Numbered from the stretch's first letter, positions 36,860-48,639 are shown. The stretch is 64,000 nt of DNA from Erinaceus europaeus (GCF_950295315.1 NC_080170.1:91434054-91498053); one strand, 5' to 3'. The notes: generated from the letters alone by a model not told the origin. Program-made: numbers and translations.

Positions 36860-36884
36860 TACTATTTTTCTTAAGATAGTTAAA

Positions 36885-37015
36885 TTTGGTACCAGGAGAT
36901 AGTTCACATAGTAAGACCATGGGTTCAGATCTGGTGAAGCTGTGGTATGATTGCTTACCTTTTTCTTTCTCAGCCTATTCTCTCCTGTTTCAAATAATAA
37001 ATGCAAGCACTGGTG
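36885..37015 (+). mobile_element. Old tRNA-like SINE fragment
   Basis: 'ggtaccaggagatagttcac' and 'accatgggttcagatctgg' resemble a decayed tRNA-like head, followed by a CT-rich body. Weak. Confidence 0.4.
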
Positions 37016-37082
37016 TAGAGAAGCCACTCAGCAGTAATATTGCTTATGTACAAGAGTCTTGGTGTTGCATAAGAAAAGATCC

Positions 37083-37190
37083 TTGGAGATCTGGTGGTGG
37101 GAACTGTGTGGAGCTGTACCCCTCTTATTCTATTGTTTTATCAATTTTTCCTTTTTATAAATAAAAAAATAAATTAAAAAAACTAAAGAT
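37083..37190 (+). mobile_element. L1 3' end (copy I), very short
   Basis: The last roughly 105 bp of the long-type L1 3'UTR: 'tctggtggtgggaactgtgt', 'gctgtacccctcttattc', A-rich tail. Confidence 0.8.
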
Positions 37191-37371
37191 CCTTAAATTT
37201 TATAAAAAATAGTATTTCTTCTTCTACTACCTTAATGTATTTTTAAATGTGTATACATTAACTAATATCTAATTTTATTTTCAACATTTAACAGAAATGA
37301 TAACAAATTCATTAATTCACACAGAAGCAACTGAAAGATATACTGTCTATACAATTCTCTACAATTGTTGG

Positions 37372-38303
37372 GTTTTGGTTTTTTTTTTTACTCCAAGGTT
37401 ATTACTGGGGCTCAGTGCCTGCACTATGAATCCATTGCTCCTGGAGGCCAATTTTTCCATTTTGCTGCCATTGTTGTTGTTGTTGGAGAGGACAGAGAAA
37501 TCAAGAGAGGAGGGGAAGCCAGAGAGGGGAAGAGAAAGATAGATACCTACAGTCCTGCTTCACTGCTTGTGAAGTGACCCCCCTCCCCTGCAGGTGGGGA
37601 GTTGGGGGCTCAAACCAGGATCTTTACCTTGTGCCAGGCTAACGCAGGGGTGCCTCTTCTTGGGTGTGTACTCTCTGGGTTGGAGAGAACACGACCAGAC
37701 TCAGCCTGAGCTGCTACTCACTTAGTGATGCAAGAGAGATGACCCAGGAACAGAGCTGGTGGGGGCGAGGCGACTCAATTCTTTATTGATCAGAGAGCCA
37801 AGACTTTTAAGAGTCGGACCCAGAAGTGGCAAGTCAGAAACGGAAATGGTTTGACATGGTTTGGAAAGGGGCAGAGAAATGCAAGAGGGAACTGGGAAAG
37901 GTAGGAACTTCCTTAGCAACTGTTGTGAGGGTTTTAACTGGTAGGATTAATAATACCCTGCAGGCAGGGAGCATGAGGGTAGAAAGAAGATAGATCAAAG
38001 GAGTGGAGTGGGTGGGGATCTTTCAGGCAAAACAATGATTATGTAGATAATAAGGGAGCAGGCCATGTATCAGGAATGCAGTGTGCTTTGTGAGGCAGGG
38101 AGTCTGATAAGACAAGGCAAACCTTGGGGGGTTGTGTCCCTCCTTGCTCAACCTCTCAGTAGAGAGAGAGAGACTGAAAGGATGGACTTGCCCCTGAGGT
38201 CAAGCCCTGCCAAGCTCAACCACATCCTCTCAATTTCCCGACAAAGCTGGTTCTTGCACTTGGGGCCATGTGCCCTTAACCCACTGTATCACTGTCCAGG
38301 CCA
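37372..38303 (-). mobile_element. ERI variant SINE, antisense, split by an LTR
   Basis: 37372-37631 carries the extended tail and body of the variant ERI SINE in antisense. The remaining head complement ('ttcttgcacttggggcc', 'cttaacccactgtatcac') follows at 38244-38303. The LTR at 37632-38243 sits between them, so the SINE is older than the LTR. Confidence 0.85.
37632..38243 (-). repeat. Solo LTR, same family as at 25.4 kb
   Basis: About 612 bp, same orientation as the LTR at 25358-25982 and highly similar along its whole length. On the minus strand it starts 'tgtcggga' and ends 'cctggca'. A canonical AATAAA lies in 'gatcaataaagaattgag'. Flanking hexamers 'accttg' and 'aagctg' agree at only 3 of 6 positions, so no clear TSD is left. 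Inserted in a SINE; no internal retroviral genes adjoin it. Confidence 0.85.
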
Positions 38304-40570
38304 CCTCTACTATTGTTTGATACCAAGCTTTCTTTGATAAAATGTGACTAATCTGAATTTTGAAGTCATACACAGTTATCTCCATAAAGCTCTTCACTGT
38401 GTTTTCTAATAGTACAGTGTCAAAATTATTTCTCACATTATGCAATGTAATCCTGATCAGTGAAAGGATTTTGAGTGCCTCTCTTGAGTAATGGATGATT
38501 TTTTAAAAATCTTTATACACTTAGTGCTAAAAAAAATTATAGTCAAAATTATGGCAGCCATAGAGCATGCATCTTAAATACTAATATCACTCTTGACTTC
38601 ATTCTAAGTTATTGCTCTCTTCTTATAATCCTTAAATGTATTATTCATATCCTATTGCAGATATATGTTCATTGTTAATAAACTTAGAGATTGTAAGTAG
38701 ATAATGTATTTCAGGAAAATATCCCTCACAATATATTATTCAGGTAGCAATTGCTAGTAAATTGCAGGATGAGCATAAGAACAAGTAGACATTTTACAAT
38801 GTAATTTATTATTTTTATTAGCTTGGTTAATTTGAGGGAAGAAAATGTAAAATATAAACTAAAAGAGAGTTAAAAAAAAGCATTTAAGATCTTGACTTCA
38901 TTTTGAATAGGTTAGATTTTTTTCGCAAGAGAGAGAGAGACACAGAGAGAAAGAGGGAAAGGGAGAGAGGGGGAGGGGGAGAGGGAGAGGGAGAGAGAGA
39001 GAGAGAGAATACTATGAGTGTCAGGAGTAAATTTAAATTCTCAGACCTGTGAATCCTGTGTTCTAACTCTGGGTTATCCTAGACTCTGAGTGGATTAGAT
39101 CTTATTCACCGAAAAATGATATAACCCATTCCAAAGTACACAATTGTTAGGGAGGTAAAAATGTTAATCCCTTTCACTTCACTAGAAAGGAACAAAAAGC
39201 ACATAGCAATACCATGATAAAGTCAGCTCAATGATAAATCATGGTCAATTAAACCCTTGCTGAGCTCAGGTGGGTTAAGGGCCTTTTGATGTGCACCTTA
39301 ATTTGCCCAACACAGTTAAAGATTTTAGCAATTATGCATACTTCTCTCCTCCTAATTAGTACTTAAGTACTTAATAAATGCATTCTGTAACAATCTATTC
39401 AATTATTGTTGTGTTTCAATGAAACTTTATGCTTTGGCCATCCTTTTATGGTGGGGTCATAATCATCTCTCATCCCCTTAACCTGAGGAATTCTTCCCCA
39501 GTCCCTGTGCCAGTCCTCTCCTCTATATCATTTCTGTCCTAGAAAATAACTAGAGAAAGTCACACACTGAGGAAATGTCATCTTCTAACCTGAATAGCTC
39601 TTGATGGATTGTGACAGTTATTCCTAATTAAGGTGAGGAAATTCTTTCTTCCCCCAATTAATTCTCTGGAAAATTCTGGTGTAGTTGTTGCCATGCCTTA
39701 CTTCTAACCTTACATCTAATTCCATCTTCAGGCTTTTCTCTGTCAATAGTAACTTACATCAGATTTTCTCAATTTTTCTTTATTTGACTTTTTGCCCTGA
39801 AATATGTTCCAGCCTCTAGCCTCTTGAGGAAAGAATCGTTGAGCTTGTAGCTCATTTATCTAGCCTGGCCTTTTGGAAATACATTCACTCCCAAAATTTG
39901 AGGCATTGCTATTTGTGCAGACAGTTTACAGATCTGTCTCTACAGCCTATATCTTTCTTCTAAAAAAATAGCTATATCTTATTCAATTTTTTTCAGGACC
40001 ATTAGTTTCTTTTGATGAATTTATCAAAATGTAATATCACTTTCATTAATACCCCCTCTGAGTTCTTATAACTTGATTTAATGTTTTTCAACTTCCTATT
40101 ATACTTGAAAGTATGCCTGCAATCTTTACCTTGTTATGTTTCAGTTACATGACACTATGGCAAAAATTGGCATTCCCAAATAAGAGGTACAATTATTCTG
40201 TTTTGGCACTGCATATGGGGCATATAAACTCCCATGTCTGTGGAATTAATTACCTTGTTTTCTAGTCAAACTCTTCTCTAGTTGCTACTGATTGGAAAAC
40301 TACCTGATCAGATCCATATTACCTAAGATTTCAATAATTAAACTAACCCTCACACAAGATTCCCAGTCAGTGAATTCTAAACAAAGCTGAGAGATTAAAC
40401 AGTACCCCCCAAACATTGCTTTTTTATATCATCCCACCTTTCTGAATTTTTCACTCTTTCCCAAGATATAATTAATAAGAGAAACCTAGATTTTTAGAAT
40501 TCAAGATTCTTTTTTTAAAAAAATAGTGATTTAATAATGGCTTACAAAATAATAAGATTATAAGGATATA
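38304..40570. other. Unassigned sequence with (GA)n
   Basis: A GA-rich microsatellite covers 38927-39009. The remaining 2 kb show no recognised repeat, and no open frame above 60 codons with a motif. It is the longest stretch free of visible young repeats in the centre of the window. Confidence 0.45.
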
Positions 40571-40574
40571 GTTT

Positions 40575-40757
40575 CTTTTGTGGTATTTTAAATTTTTAAA
40601 AATTTATTCCCTCTTTGTTGCCCATATATATTTTTTATTTGTTGTTGTAATTAATGTCGTTATTGTAGGATAGGACAGAGAGAAATGGAGAGAGGGGAAG
40701 ACAGAGAGAAGGAGAGAAAGACAGACACCTGCAGACCTGCTTCACTACCTGTGAAGT
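40575..40757 (-). mobile_element. ERI-type SINE, antisense, head missing
   Basis: The tail complement and body are present up to 'cagacctgcttcactacctg'; the tRNA-like head is lost at 'tgaagtctacaaatg'. The L1 at 40808 begins 50 bp later. Confidence 0.85.
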
Positions 40758-40807
40758 CTACAAATGTTCCAAAAAAATAATTTTACCTATCTTTAAAATG
40801 TATTACC

Positions 40808-43560
40808 CCCCAGAGCCATATACAAATTTAATGCAATACCCATCAAAGTTCCACCAAGCTTCTTTAAGAGAATAGAACAAACACTACAATCATTTATCTG
40901 GAACCTGAAAACATCTAGAGTTGCCAAAACCATCTTGAGGAAAAGAAACAGAAATGGAGGCATCACACTCCCAGACCTTAAACTATATTATAAAGCCATC
41001 ATCATCAAAACAGCATGGTACTGGAACAAATATAGGCACACAGACCAGTGGAACAGAATTGAAAGCCCAGAGATAAATCCCAACACCTATGGGCATCTAA
41101 TCTTTGATAAGGGGGCCCAAAGGATTAAATGGAAAAAGGAGGCTCTCTTCAATAAATGGTGCTGGGAAAACTGGGTTGAAACATGCAGAAGAATGAAATT
41201 GAACCACTTTCTCCCACCAGAAACAAAAATCAACTCCAAATGGATCAAAGACCTAGATGTCAGACCAGAAACAATCAAATACTTAGAGGAAAACATTGGT
41301 AAAACACTTTCCCACCTACACCTCAAGGACATCTTTGATGAATCAAACCCAATTGCAAGGAAGACTAAAGCAGAAACAAACCAATGGGACTACATCAAAT
41401 TGAAAAGATTCTGCACATCCAAAGAAACTATTAAACAAACAGAGAGACCCCTCACAGAATGGGAGAAGATCTTCACATGCCAGACATCAGACAAGAAACT
41501 AATCACCAAAATATATAAAGAGCTCAGCAAACTTAGCACCAAAAAAGCAAATGACCCCATCCAAAAATGGGCAGAGGATATGAACAAAACATTCACCTCA
41601 GAGGAGATCCAAAAGACTAACAAACATATGAAAAACTGCTCTATGTCACTGATTGTCAGAGAAATGCAAATTATGACAATACTAAGATACCACCTCACTC
41701 CTGTAAGAATGGCATACATCAAAAAGGACAGTAGCAACAAATGCTGGAAAGGATGTGGGGACAGAGGAACCCTTTTACATTGCTGGTGGGAATGTAAATT
41801 GGTCCAGCCTCTGTGGAGAGCAGTCTGGAAAACTCTCAGAAGGCTAGACATGGACCTTCCATATGATCCAGTAATTCCTCTCCTGGGGTTATAACCCAAG
41901 GACTCCATAACACCCAACCAAAAAGAGGTGTGTACTCCTATGTTCATAACAGCACAATTCATAATAGCTAAAACCTGGAAGCAACCCAGGTGCCCAACAA
42001 CAGATGAGTGGCTGAGAAAGCTGTGGTATATATACACAATGGAATACTATGCAGCTATCAAGAACAATGAACCCACTTTCAATGACCCATCTTGGACAGA
42101 GCTAGTAGGAATTATGTTAAGTGAGCTAAGTCAGAAAGATAAAGATGAGTATGGGATGATCCCACTCATCAACAGAAGTTGAGTAAGAAGATCTGAAAGG
42201 GAAACTAAAAGCAGGACCTGATCAAATTGTAAGTAGGGCACCAAAGTAAAAACCCTGTGGTGAGGGGTAGACATGCAGCTTCCTGGGCCAGTGGGGGGTG
42301 GGAGTGGGTGGGAGGGATGGGTCACAGTCTTTTGGTGGTGGGAATGGTGTTTATGTACACTCCTAGCAAAATGTAGATATATAAATCAGTAGTTAATTAA
42401 TATGAGAGGGGGAAAATCAATTGTATGTCTCAAAGTTTCTCAAACACAAACTGAATCTTTTTAAATATAGGCTGTGTATTTGATACGCGGACTCTCTCAA
42501 AAGCCTAGACCAAGTAGATTAGAAGCATCCAATAACACAGCTATATACAAGATACTGGATACTGTACAGCAAACCCTAACAAAAGGACTTTTCAAAGTTA
42601 ACCCAATTAACAAATAATGTGATGATAACATTAACTATCGATTGTCTTTTTGAACCCAAAGACAGCAGGAACCTCACATCTCCACTATAGAGCCCCTACT
42701 TCCCCCAGTCCTGGAACCCTTGGATAGGGCCCACTTTCCTGTATGCATCTCCCAATCCATACCAAATAATATTGCATCCGCCTATCACAACCTAACCAAC
42801 GCAATGATTGCCACCTCAGCATGCTTCACTTCAAATTGTGTCCAGAGACTTCACGTGTGGAATGACAACCCTTCAGCTTCATTACTCGGGTGAGACCTTT
42901 CCTTTTATAGTACACTCTAATTTCATCTCAGGTGGTTCACTTTCTAACAAAGTCCCATAACCTAGATATACACCAGTTTCTGTGAGAGAGAGCTTATGTT
43001 CACACGTATCCATAAACTACTGCAAAATATATACCTGAAAGCAGAAGTACACTAGAGTTTGCAGTGAGTACCTCCCTAACACTTCCTCGCCACTATTACA
43101 AGCTTGGGATCCATGATTGCTCAACAACTTGGCTTCGTATGTTAACTCTCTTTTCAATCACCAGGTTCCAGTTGCCACCAGGATGCTGGCCAGGCTTCCC
43201 TGGATTGAAGACCCCACCAATATGTCCTGGAGCTCAGCTTCCCCAGAGACACACCTTACTAGGGAAAGAGAGAGGCAGACTGGGAGTATGGACCGACCAG
43301 TCAACGCCCATGTTCAGCGGGGAAGCAATTACAGAAGCCAGACCTTCCACCTTCTGCAACCCACAATGACCCTGGGTCCATGCTCCCAGAGGGACAGAGA
43401 GTGGGAAAGCTACCATGGGAGGGGGTGGGATATGGAGATTTGGTGGTGGGAATTGTGTGGAGTTGTACCCCTCCCACCTTATGGTTTTGTTCATTAATCC
43501 TTTCTTAAATAAAAAAAAATTTTTTAAAAATAAAAAATATGCAAATCAAGTGAGCTCTAG
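40808..43560 (+). mobile_element. L1, best-preserved copy, with TSD and long-lineage 3'UTR
   Basis: A 5'-truncated L1 holding the last roughly 458 codons of ORF2 and about 1.35 kb of 3'UTR. A 13-bp direct repeat 'aaaatgtattacc' occurs at 40795-40807 and 43566-43578. The A-rich 3' end (43505-43537) is followed by about 23 non-L1 bases ('atgcaaatcaagtgagctct...') and a second A run (43561-43569) before the TSD, which suggests a short 3' transduction. This copy links the orphan 3'UTR repeats elsewhere in the window to L1, since it joins ORF2 to that 3'UTR without a break. Confidence 0.93.
40809..42182 (+). pseudogene. L1 ORF2, C-terminal 458 codons, one stop
   Basis: The frame is open from the truncation point ('[17 protein letters not shown]') to the natural end ('INRS', TGA at 42180-42182), except for a single TAA at 41892-41894. 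There 'LLGIYPKD' of other copies has become 'LLG-L-stop-PKD'. Visible parts: '[20 protein letters not shown]' (thumb), 'TPTRMAYI'-like connection, knuckle '[19 protein letters not shown]', then 'TWKQPRCPTTDEWLRKLW' and 'YTMEYYAAIKNNEPTF'. Endonuclease and RT catalytic motifs are absent through 5' truncation. The good frame preservation argues for a fairly recent insertion. Confidence 0.9.
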
Positions 43561-43579
43561 AAAAAAAAATGTATTACCA

Positions 43580-44434
43580 CACCACACCCACCATCAATAA
43601 CCCAATTTTTCTTTAACTAAAATCTATCAGTTGTCCTCTGCCTGGCAACTCAGCATTCCCATTGCCTGAAAAACTCAGTTTTACATTCCAAGTCCAAAGA
43701 TTCTCTTCATTTGACCTTGCCTGCTCCTTTGTTTCGCTAATTTACCACATCTGAGTGAGATCCTTCAGTATTTTCTTTTCATTTAAGTCCTGTTAGTGGT
43801 TTTTGAAGCTTAGGCAGTGAATTACTTTAACTTGTTGTTGCTGTTGTTCTTAAAAAACTCTCCTTACTCCTCCAGACTTAATTTGTAACTAACTGAATAG
43901 AGTATTCTTGGGATGAAGGTGTTTCTCCATCATACTTTTACTATATCCTGCCAATCCTTTTTGGTTTGCAAATTCTCAGCATTTAAATATTGAGTTTATC
44001 CTCATAAGAAGATGAATGGATCCATAAAGGTGATCTAAATCAATATAAATAATTAAAGAGACACAGCCTTCTAACCAATGAAAGTGAGTGTGTGGTTGGG
44101 GCAGCCAAACTATGTGTAATTTAAACATCATATCTACGAATATAATACTAATAGATACATAGTAACTATGGCTTGACTAAAGGTCATGCACTTTCACAAT
44201 GATTAGATTACATAGAGTGATCTTGATTAAAGGTATTATGAAATAATTGCTTGTTATCCACTGAATAAAAAGCCAAATTTCAATTAGAGAGTATTCATTC
44301 CACATGAGCTACAAAAAGTAAACAAAAAATGTTCTTAATCAGATCTGTGTCAACTAGTTTGACTTCAAAACTAATTTTTAAAATTATTTATACATCTTTG
44401 TTCCAAAGACATGTCACACAACAGTTTACTTTTT
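43580..44434. other. Unassigned sequence
   Basis: No recognised gene or repeat. Confidence 0.45.
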
Positions 44435-44439
44435 TTTAA

Positions 44440-44690
44440 AGAGTCTTTTAATATTTAATTATATTTGATAGGACAGAGAAAACTGAGAGGGGAGTGAGAG
44501 GTAGAGAGACAAAATAGGGAGAGAGAGAGAGAGAAAAGAAAAGATACCTACAGCATTTACTTCATTGCTTGTGAAACTTTACTGCTGCAGGTCGGGGATT
44601 GACGGCTTGAACCAGAGTCCTTGATCCTGTTAATGTGTGCATTCAACCAACTGGACACCACCACCCAACTTCATAGAACTTCACCTTTTA
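44440..44690 (-). mobile_element. SINE, antisense, diverged
   Basis: AT tail, a GA-rich body with 'tttgataggacagagaaaac', 'ctgctgcaggtcggggatt' and a head complement near 'ggacaccaccacccaact'. Confidence 0.7.
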
Positions 44691-44694
44691 AATT

Positions 44695-44925
44695 TAACTT
44701 TTTTTATTTTTTATTAGTGATTTCATAATGATTTACAAGTTTGTGTTATAAGAGGGGTACAATTCCATACAATTCTCACCACCAGAGTTTTGTATTCCAT
44801 CCCCTCCTAGGAAGATTCCCTCTTCTTTATACCTCGGGTGGCTTGGTAGTAACCAAAAGGGCCATCATTAAAGTGTGCTGATCTCTTGCCCTTATCCAGC
44901 TTTTGTAGGACTTCACTTTTTATTC
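44695..44925 (-). mobile_element. L1 3'UTR, antisense (copy K), diverged
   Basis: Complement of the L1 tail and 'aagaggggtacaattccat', 'ccatcccctcctaggaag', ending with a jump to 'cttgcccttatccagctttt', so it is internally deleted. It directly follows the antisense SINE. Confidence 0.75.
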
Positions 44926-45458
44926 TATTCCTGGTGAATGGCATCAAATCCCATTGTAAGTATATAAGAAAATCCTGGTACATAGATATTTAATGTAACA
45001 TTTTATGTTACTATGTGTGTTACAACAATTTGTAATTTCCAGACATAGCTGTCCTTTTATTAAGCACTTTTTAATGTTCATATTCTGTGCAATAGGAGCT
45101 TCTCAGAGCTAGTCATTAGAATTCACAGGAACTTTTTATTTTATATTTTATATTTATATTTATTTATTTATTTTTTGCAGAGTCAGTTTCTTGCACATGT
45201 GTAATTTTGCTACTCTGGGCTTTCTCATTCAAATATATATGGAAAGAGAGAGAGAGAGAGAGGAAAGAGACTGAAGCATCAGAGCTTCCACTGATGCTAA
45301 GGTACCCCCCATATGGTGCTGAGGTCTAACCTGGTGATATATATATCAAGATGTGTATCCTACCTGATGAACTATCTCTTGGTTCTATGAGAACTTTTCC
45401 CATGTCGATAATTTTCTTTGTTAATCTGCTTTCTCATTCTGTCTCACTACTACACAAG

Positions 45459-45500
<42 letters not shown>

Positions 45501-46494
45501 CTTATGCTCTTATACTACACAAAATCTTCTGTTGGATGAACATAATACTTTAAAATTTGTCAAATTTAAATGAAGGTCTATAATCCTTTTTACCACTCTA
45601 ATTTTACCTGAAAATTTTGTCATATGACTGACTGTATAAAAGAAAAACAATTCCCGCTCAAATCATTTTTATAGATAATGAAGAACAGGCCAAAGATATG
45701 GCTTGCTCAATAGTATAGACATGTTTTGCTGTGCATGCTGCCCAGGTTTAAGTTCTAGCACATTGAGGAAGTTGATATGGAAATGGTGAGACATTTGGTA
45801 CTATGGTATCTCTCCCTCTTGGTTTCTCTTTCTATCTAAATGAAAAAGCCGCTAGGAGCTGTGAAATCCCACATGTGATGCCTTAGCTATAAACACACAC
45901 ACACACACACACACACTCCACATATCACCCAATAAATCCTTAGAAAACTTTGATGGATCCTAAAGGAATGCTGCCATGAATTATTGTGAAGTTATTTTTA
46001 GAAAATAGAAGATTGTCTATTGTTGTATCAATTATTGTGTATAAGAACCTTATGAAGTATAGAGAATGAAATGGAAAAAAATTAAAATCAAGTAAAAATG
46101 TAAATACCAGTTTGAAGAAGCACTGAAATGAAATCACTACAATACTGAGGAAAGACAGAGGGCTATTCTGATGAAGAACTGGGTAAAATCTGAACCCCAT
46201 TACTCACTCTGGCCTTGGATGAGTTACTTACCCCTAGAACTTCACCTCCCATCATGTTCACATTTTCTGGCAGTACCCTCTACTTTCTGAATTGCATTGA
46301 ATATAAAATTCAATCGTTCCAATAAAAAAGTCACTAAGAATTTTTACTAATTACCACTATGAAATTAATGTAAACACTGAAAAATATGTGTGTAGTGTCT
46401 CAATATTATAAACTGGCATGTGTTTATTAAGTGCATTGACAAGTCATAAATGTTATGAAAGTGGAAGCTACATGTCATTTCAACTTAAGATCTA
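44926..46494. other. Old SINE scraps and two (AC)n runs
   Basis: 45125-45345 looks like an old antisense SINE (AT tail, GA run, 'catatggtgctgaggtctaa'). 45690-45850 looks like an old sense SINE. (AC)n microsatellites lie at about 45461-45498 and 45892-45916. No gene seen; the 86-codon minus frame at 45940-46200 is hydrophobic chance sequence. Confidence 0.5.
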
Positions 46495-46545
46495 GTTCAA
46501 AGCCTGGCACACTATAGACTTTTGTTGAATAAAAAAAATAATAAA
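46495..46545 (+). mobile_element. L2 3'-end fragment
   Basis: 'aaagcctggcacactataga' followed by 'tttgttgaataaa' is the characteristic 3' end of mammalian L2. Confidence 0.6.
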
Positions 46546-46546
46546 T

Positions 46547-47935
46547 GGATACATGTGAACATATGCCCTATCTCATGGGACCTTGTCTATATCTGAATTT
46601 TGGAACTTTGTTAGGAAGTGAACCACCTGACATGGAATTAGAAAGGCAAGATATATACCTGAAAGCAAAAATGCACAATAGTCGTCAGTGAGTCAGTATA
46701 TGCAGCAAGTAGAAAGACCTAAAAAGACAACATAAAGTTCCTAATGAAATAATGTCTATTTAGACCTAGATATCCTCCTCACCTACTTCCTATTATACTT
46801 CCCTCACTCGTTCCAAAGCTAACCTTATCAAAGTAAGGGCTGCAAAAGCTGAATAAGGGCAAGAGACTGGCATACTTTAATGATGACTCTTTAGTCACTA
46901 TCAGTCCACCCCATCAGCTGGGGACCTAGTTGGGGAGTCCTGAGATTCCCATACTGACATGATGGGCCTAGACCTCAAATAAATTCCTCTCTGCATTGTT
47001 ACCAGTCATCTCTATTAGGAACAACACAATAGACCCATTTATCAGGCCCCATAGGACCTTGCCCCTAACGTGGATCAACAACGGTAGAGAATATTCCATA
47101 TACGTACCACTCACTAACCGATTGTGCCACTGGAGCTCCAAGGTAGAGAATATTCCATCCTCCAAAGGGAGGATGGACAACATACTCATCTTCCACTTGA
47201 GAAAGATGGGTCCTGAAATTGGGCAACTTGAAACATTCCTACTCATGACTACAGAATGTGAGCTTAGATCTACAGGGTCCTTTTCCCAGCCATGACACCA
47301 TCTCCCCAGACAGTAACTTGGATCCACCTGCATATCAGATTTCAGGCTCAGGGGAAAAAAAAAAAAAAGAAAACTAGTATAGTATAGCCACAGGCCCTTT
47401 GGAATACAACTAAAATATGCCTACTAGCTATCTACAAAAGGGAGAACCCCCCCCCCCCAACTCTTCATCTGCACTATTCCAGCCTTTAGGTTCATGATTA
47501 GTCAACAATTTGTTTGGCTTTGTATGTTAACTCTCTTTTCAGCCATCAGGTTCCAGACACCATCATGATGCCAACCAGGCTTCCCCAGACAGACAACCCC
47601 ACCAATGTGTCCTGGAACCCTGCTTTCCTAGAGCCCCACCCAACTAGGGAAAGAGAGAGACAGGCTGGGAGTATGGATTGACCTGTCAATGCCATGTTCA
47701 GCGGGAAGCAATTACAGAAACCAGACCTTCCACCTTCTGCAACCCCATAATGACCCTGGGTCTATACTTCCAGAGGGATAAAGAATAGGGAAGCTATCAG
47801 GGGAGGGGATGGGGTGTGGAGTTCTGGTGGTAGGAACTGTGTGGAGTTGTACCATTCTTATCCTATGGTTTTTTCAGTGTTTCCTTTTTATAAATAAAAA
47901 AATTTAAATAATAATAATAAATAAATGAAATGTTA
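46547..47935. mobile_element. L1 insertion with 5' inversion (copy L)
   Basis: 46547-46647 is antisense L1 3'UTR (equivalent to 42912-43005 reversed). From 46650 the sense 3'UTR begins at the equivalent of 43020 and runs, long type, to an A-rich tail near 47900. Almost no L1 sequence is lost at the joint. A 42-bp tRNA-derived insertion interrupts it at 47100-47141. Flanks are A/T-rich repeats ('aataataaat...'), so a TSD is plausible but not certain. Confidence 0.85.
47100..47141 (-). mobile_element. Inserted 5' half of tRNA-Ile(TAT), with 17-bp TSD
   Basis: Other L1 copies lack this insert, and here it lies between perfect direct repeats 'ggtagagaatattccat' (47083-47099 and 47142-47158). On the minus strand it reads 'gctccagtggcacaatcgg' followed by 'ttagtgagtggtacgtat'. 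This is the acceptor 5' strand, D-arm and anticodon stem start of tRNA-Ile(TAT), ending exactly after the anticodon TAT. About five extra bases precede tRNA position 1. There is no A tail. It is not a functional tRNA gene (no 3' half, no B box). It fits the class of tailless retropseudogenes made by L1 machinery. Confidence 0.85.
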
Positions 47936-47939
47936 TTAA

Positions 47940-48639
47940 TAAATAAATGTATAGAGGTGTTCAAGATAATGAGTTTCTAGAAGGAATCTAGATTTAATTC
48001 ACACTTATGAAATTTCCATTGTTGCCTCAAGTCTTTTCATGAGGGCAACATAGGTGCAAGGACAGCAAAGACAGAGACTAGTATCTACACAGTATAAAGC
48101 AAAAGAGCTGCCATTCGGATGGTGAGTATTTACAGTGGAGAATAAATAAGGTGATTCAGATTAGAGCCTGTTGTATTTCCACTCAGGGATGCTCTTTAGA
48201 GTCATGTTGGGATCTGAAGTAATCTTATTGCTCTTAGAGATAGTCATGTAAATCATCCTATGATCATCAGAGAGATATAAACACAGAGTGAGAAACTGCA
48301 TATTCAGTGTAGACTGAAACACAAATCTTTTGAAGGTTGATTAAGTTTCTCCATGGGAGAGGGCTGGTCCCAAAGAGTCATAGGAACTGAAGAAATATGA
48401 CTAGTACTTCTATTAAGCTTACGAAGGTCCTTCTCTTGTGCTTCCTTGAATATTGGATGCTACAAGTTACTCAGAGCCTTTGTTGTGTGTACCTCTCTGT
48501 GTTGTACACCATACAAAAGTGAAATAAAATAGAAAAAAAGTGAAATGTCAAGGTGGTTAGTACCTGATAAAGACAAATGTGGGTGAAACATAAAAAGTCC
48601 TTATAAAATGAAAGACAGTGTGGTTAGCGTTTAACAACA
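47940..48639. other. Unassigned sequence
   Basis: No recognised gene or repeat. Confidence 0.4.

Noticed and set aside
25358..38243. The two same-orientation LTRs as the ends of one provirus
   Set aside because: The 11.6 kb between them contains SINEs, a Vingi, a Tigger and L1, with no retroviral gag, pol or env frame. The left LTR also has its own perfect TSD on both sides, so they are two solo LTRs.
43538..43546. Octamer 'atgcaaat' as a regulatory site
   Set aside because: It lies in the presumed transduced bases after an L1 A-run. A single 8-mer in AT-rich DNA is expected by chance and has no promoter context.
47100..47141. Functional tRNA gene
   Set aside because: Only the 5' half is present: no anticodon 3' strand, no T arm, no B box, no acceptor 3' strand.
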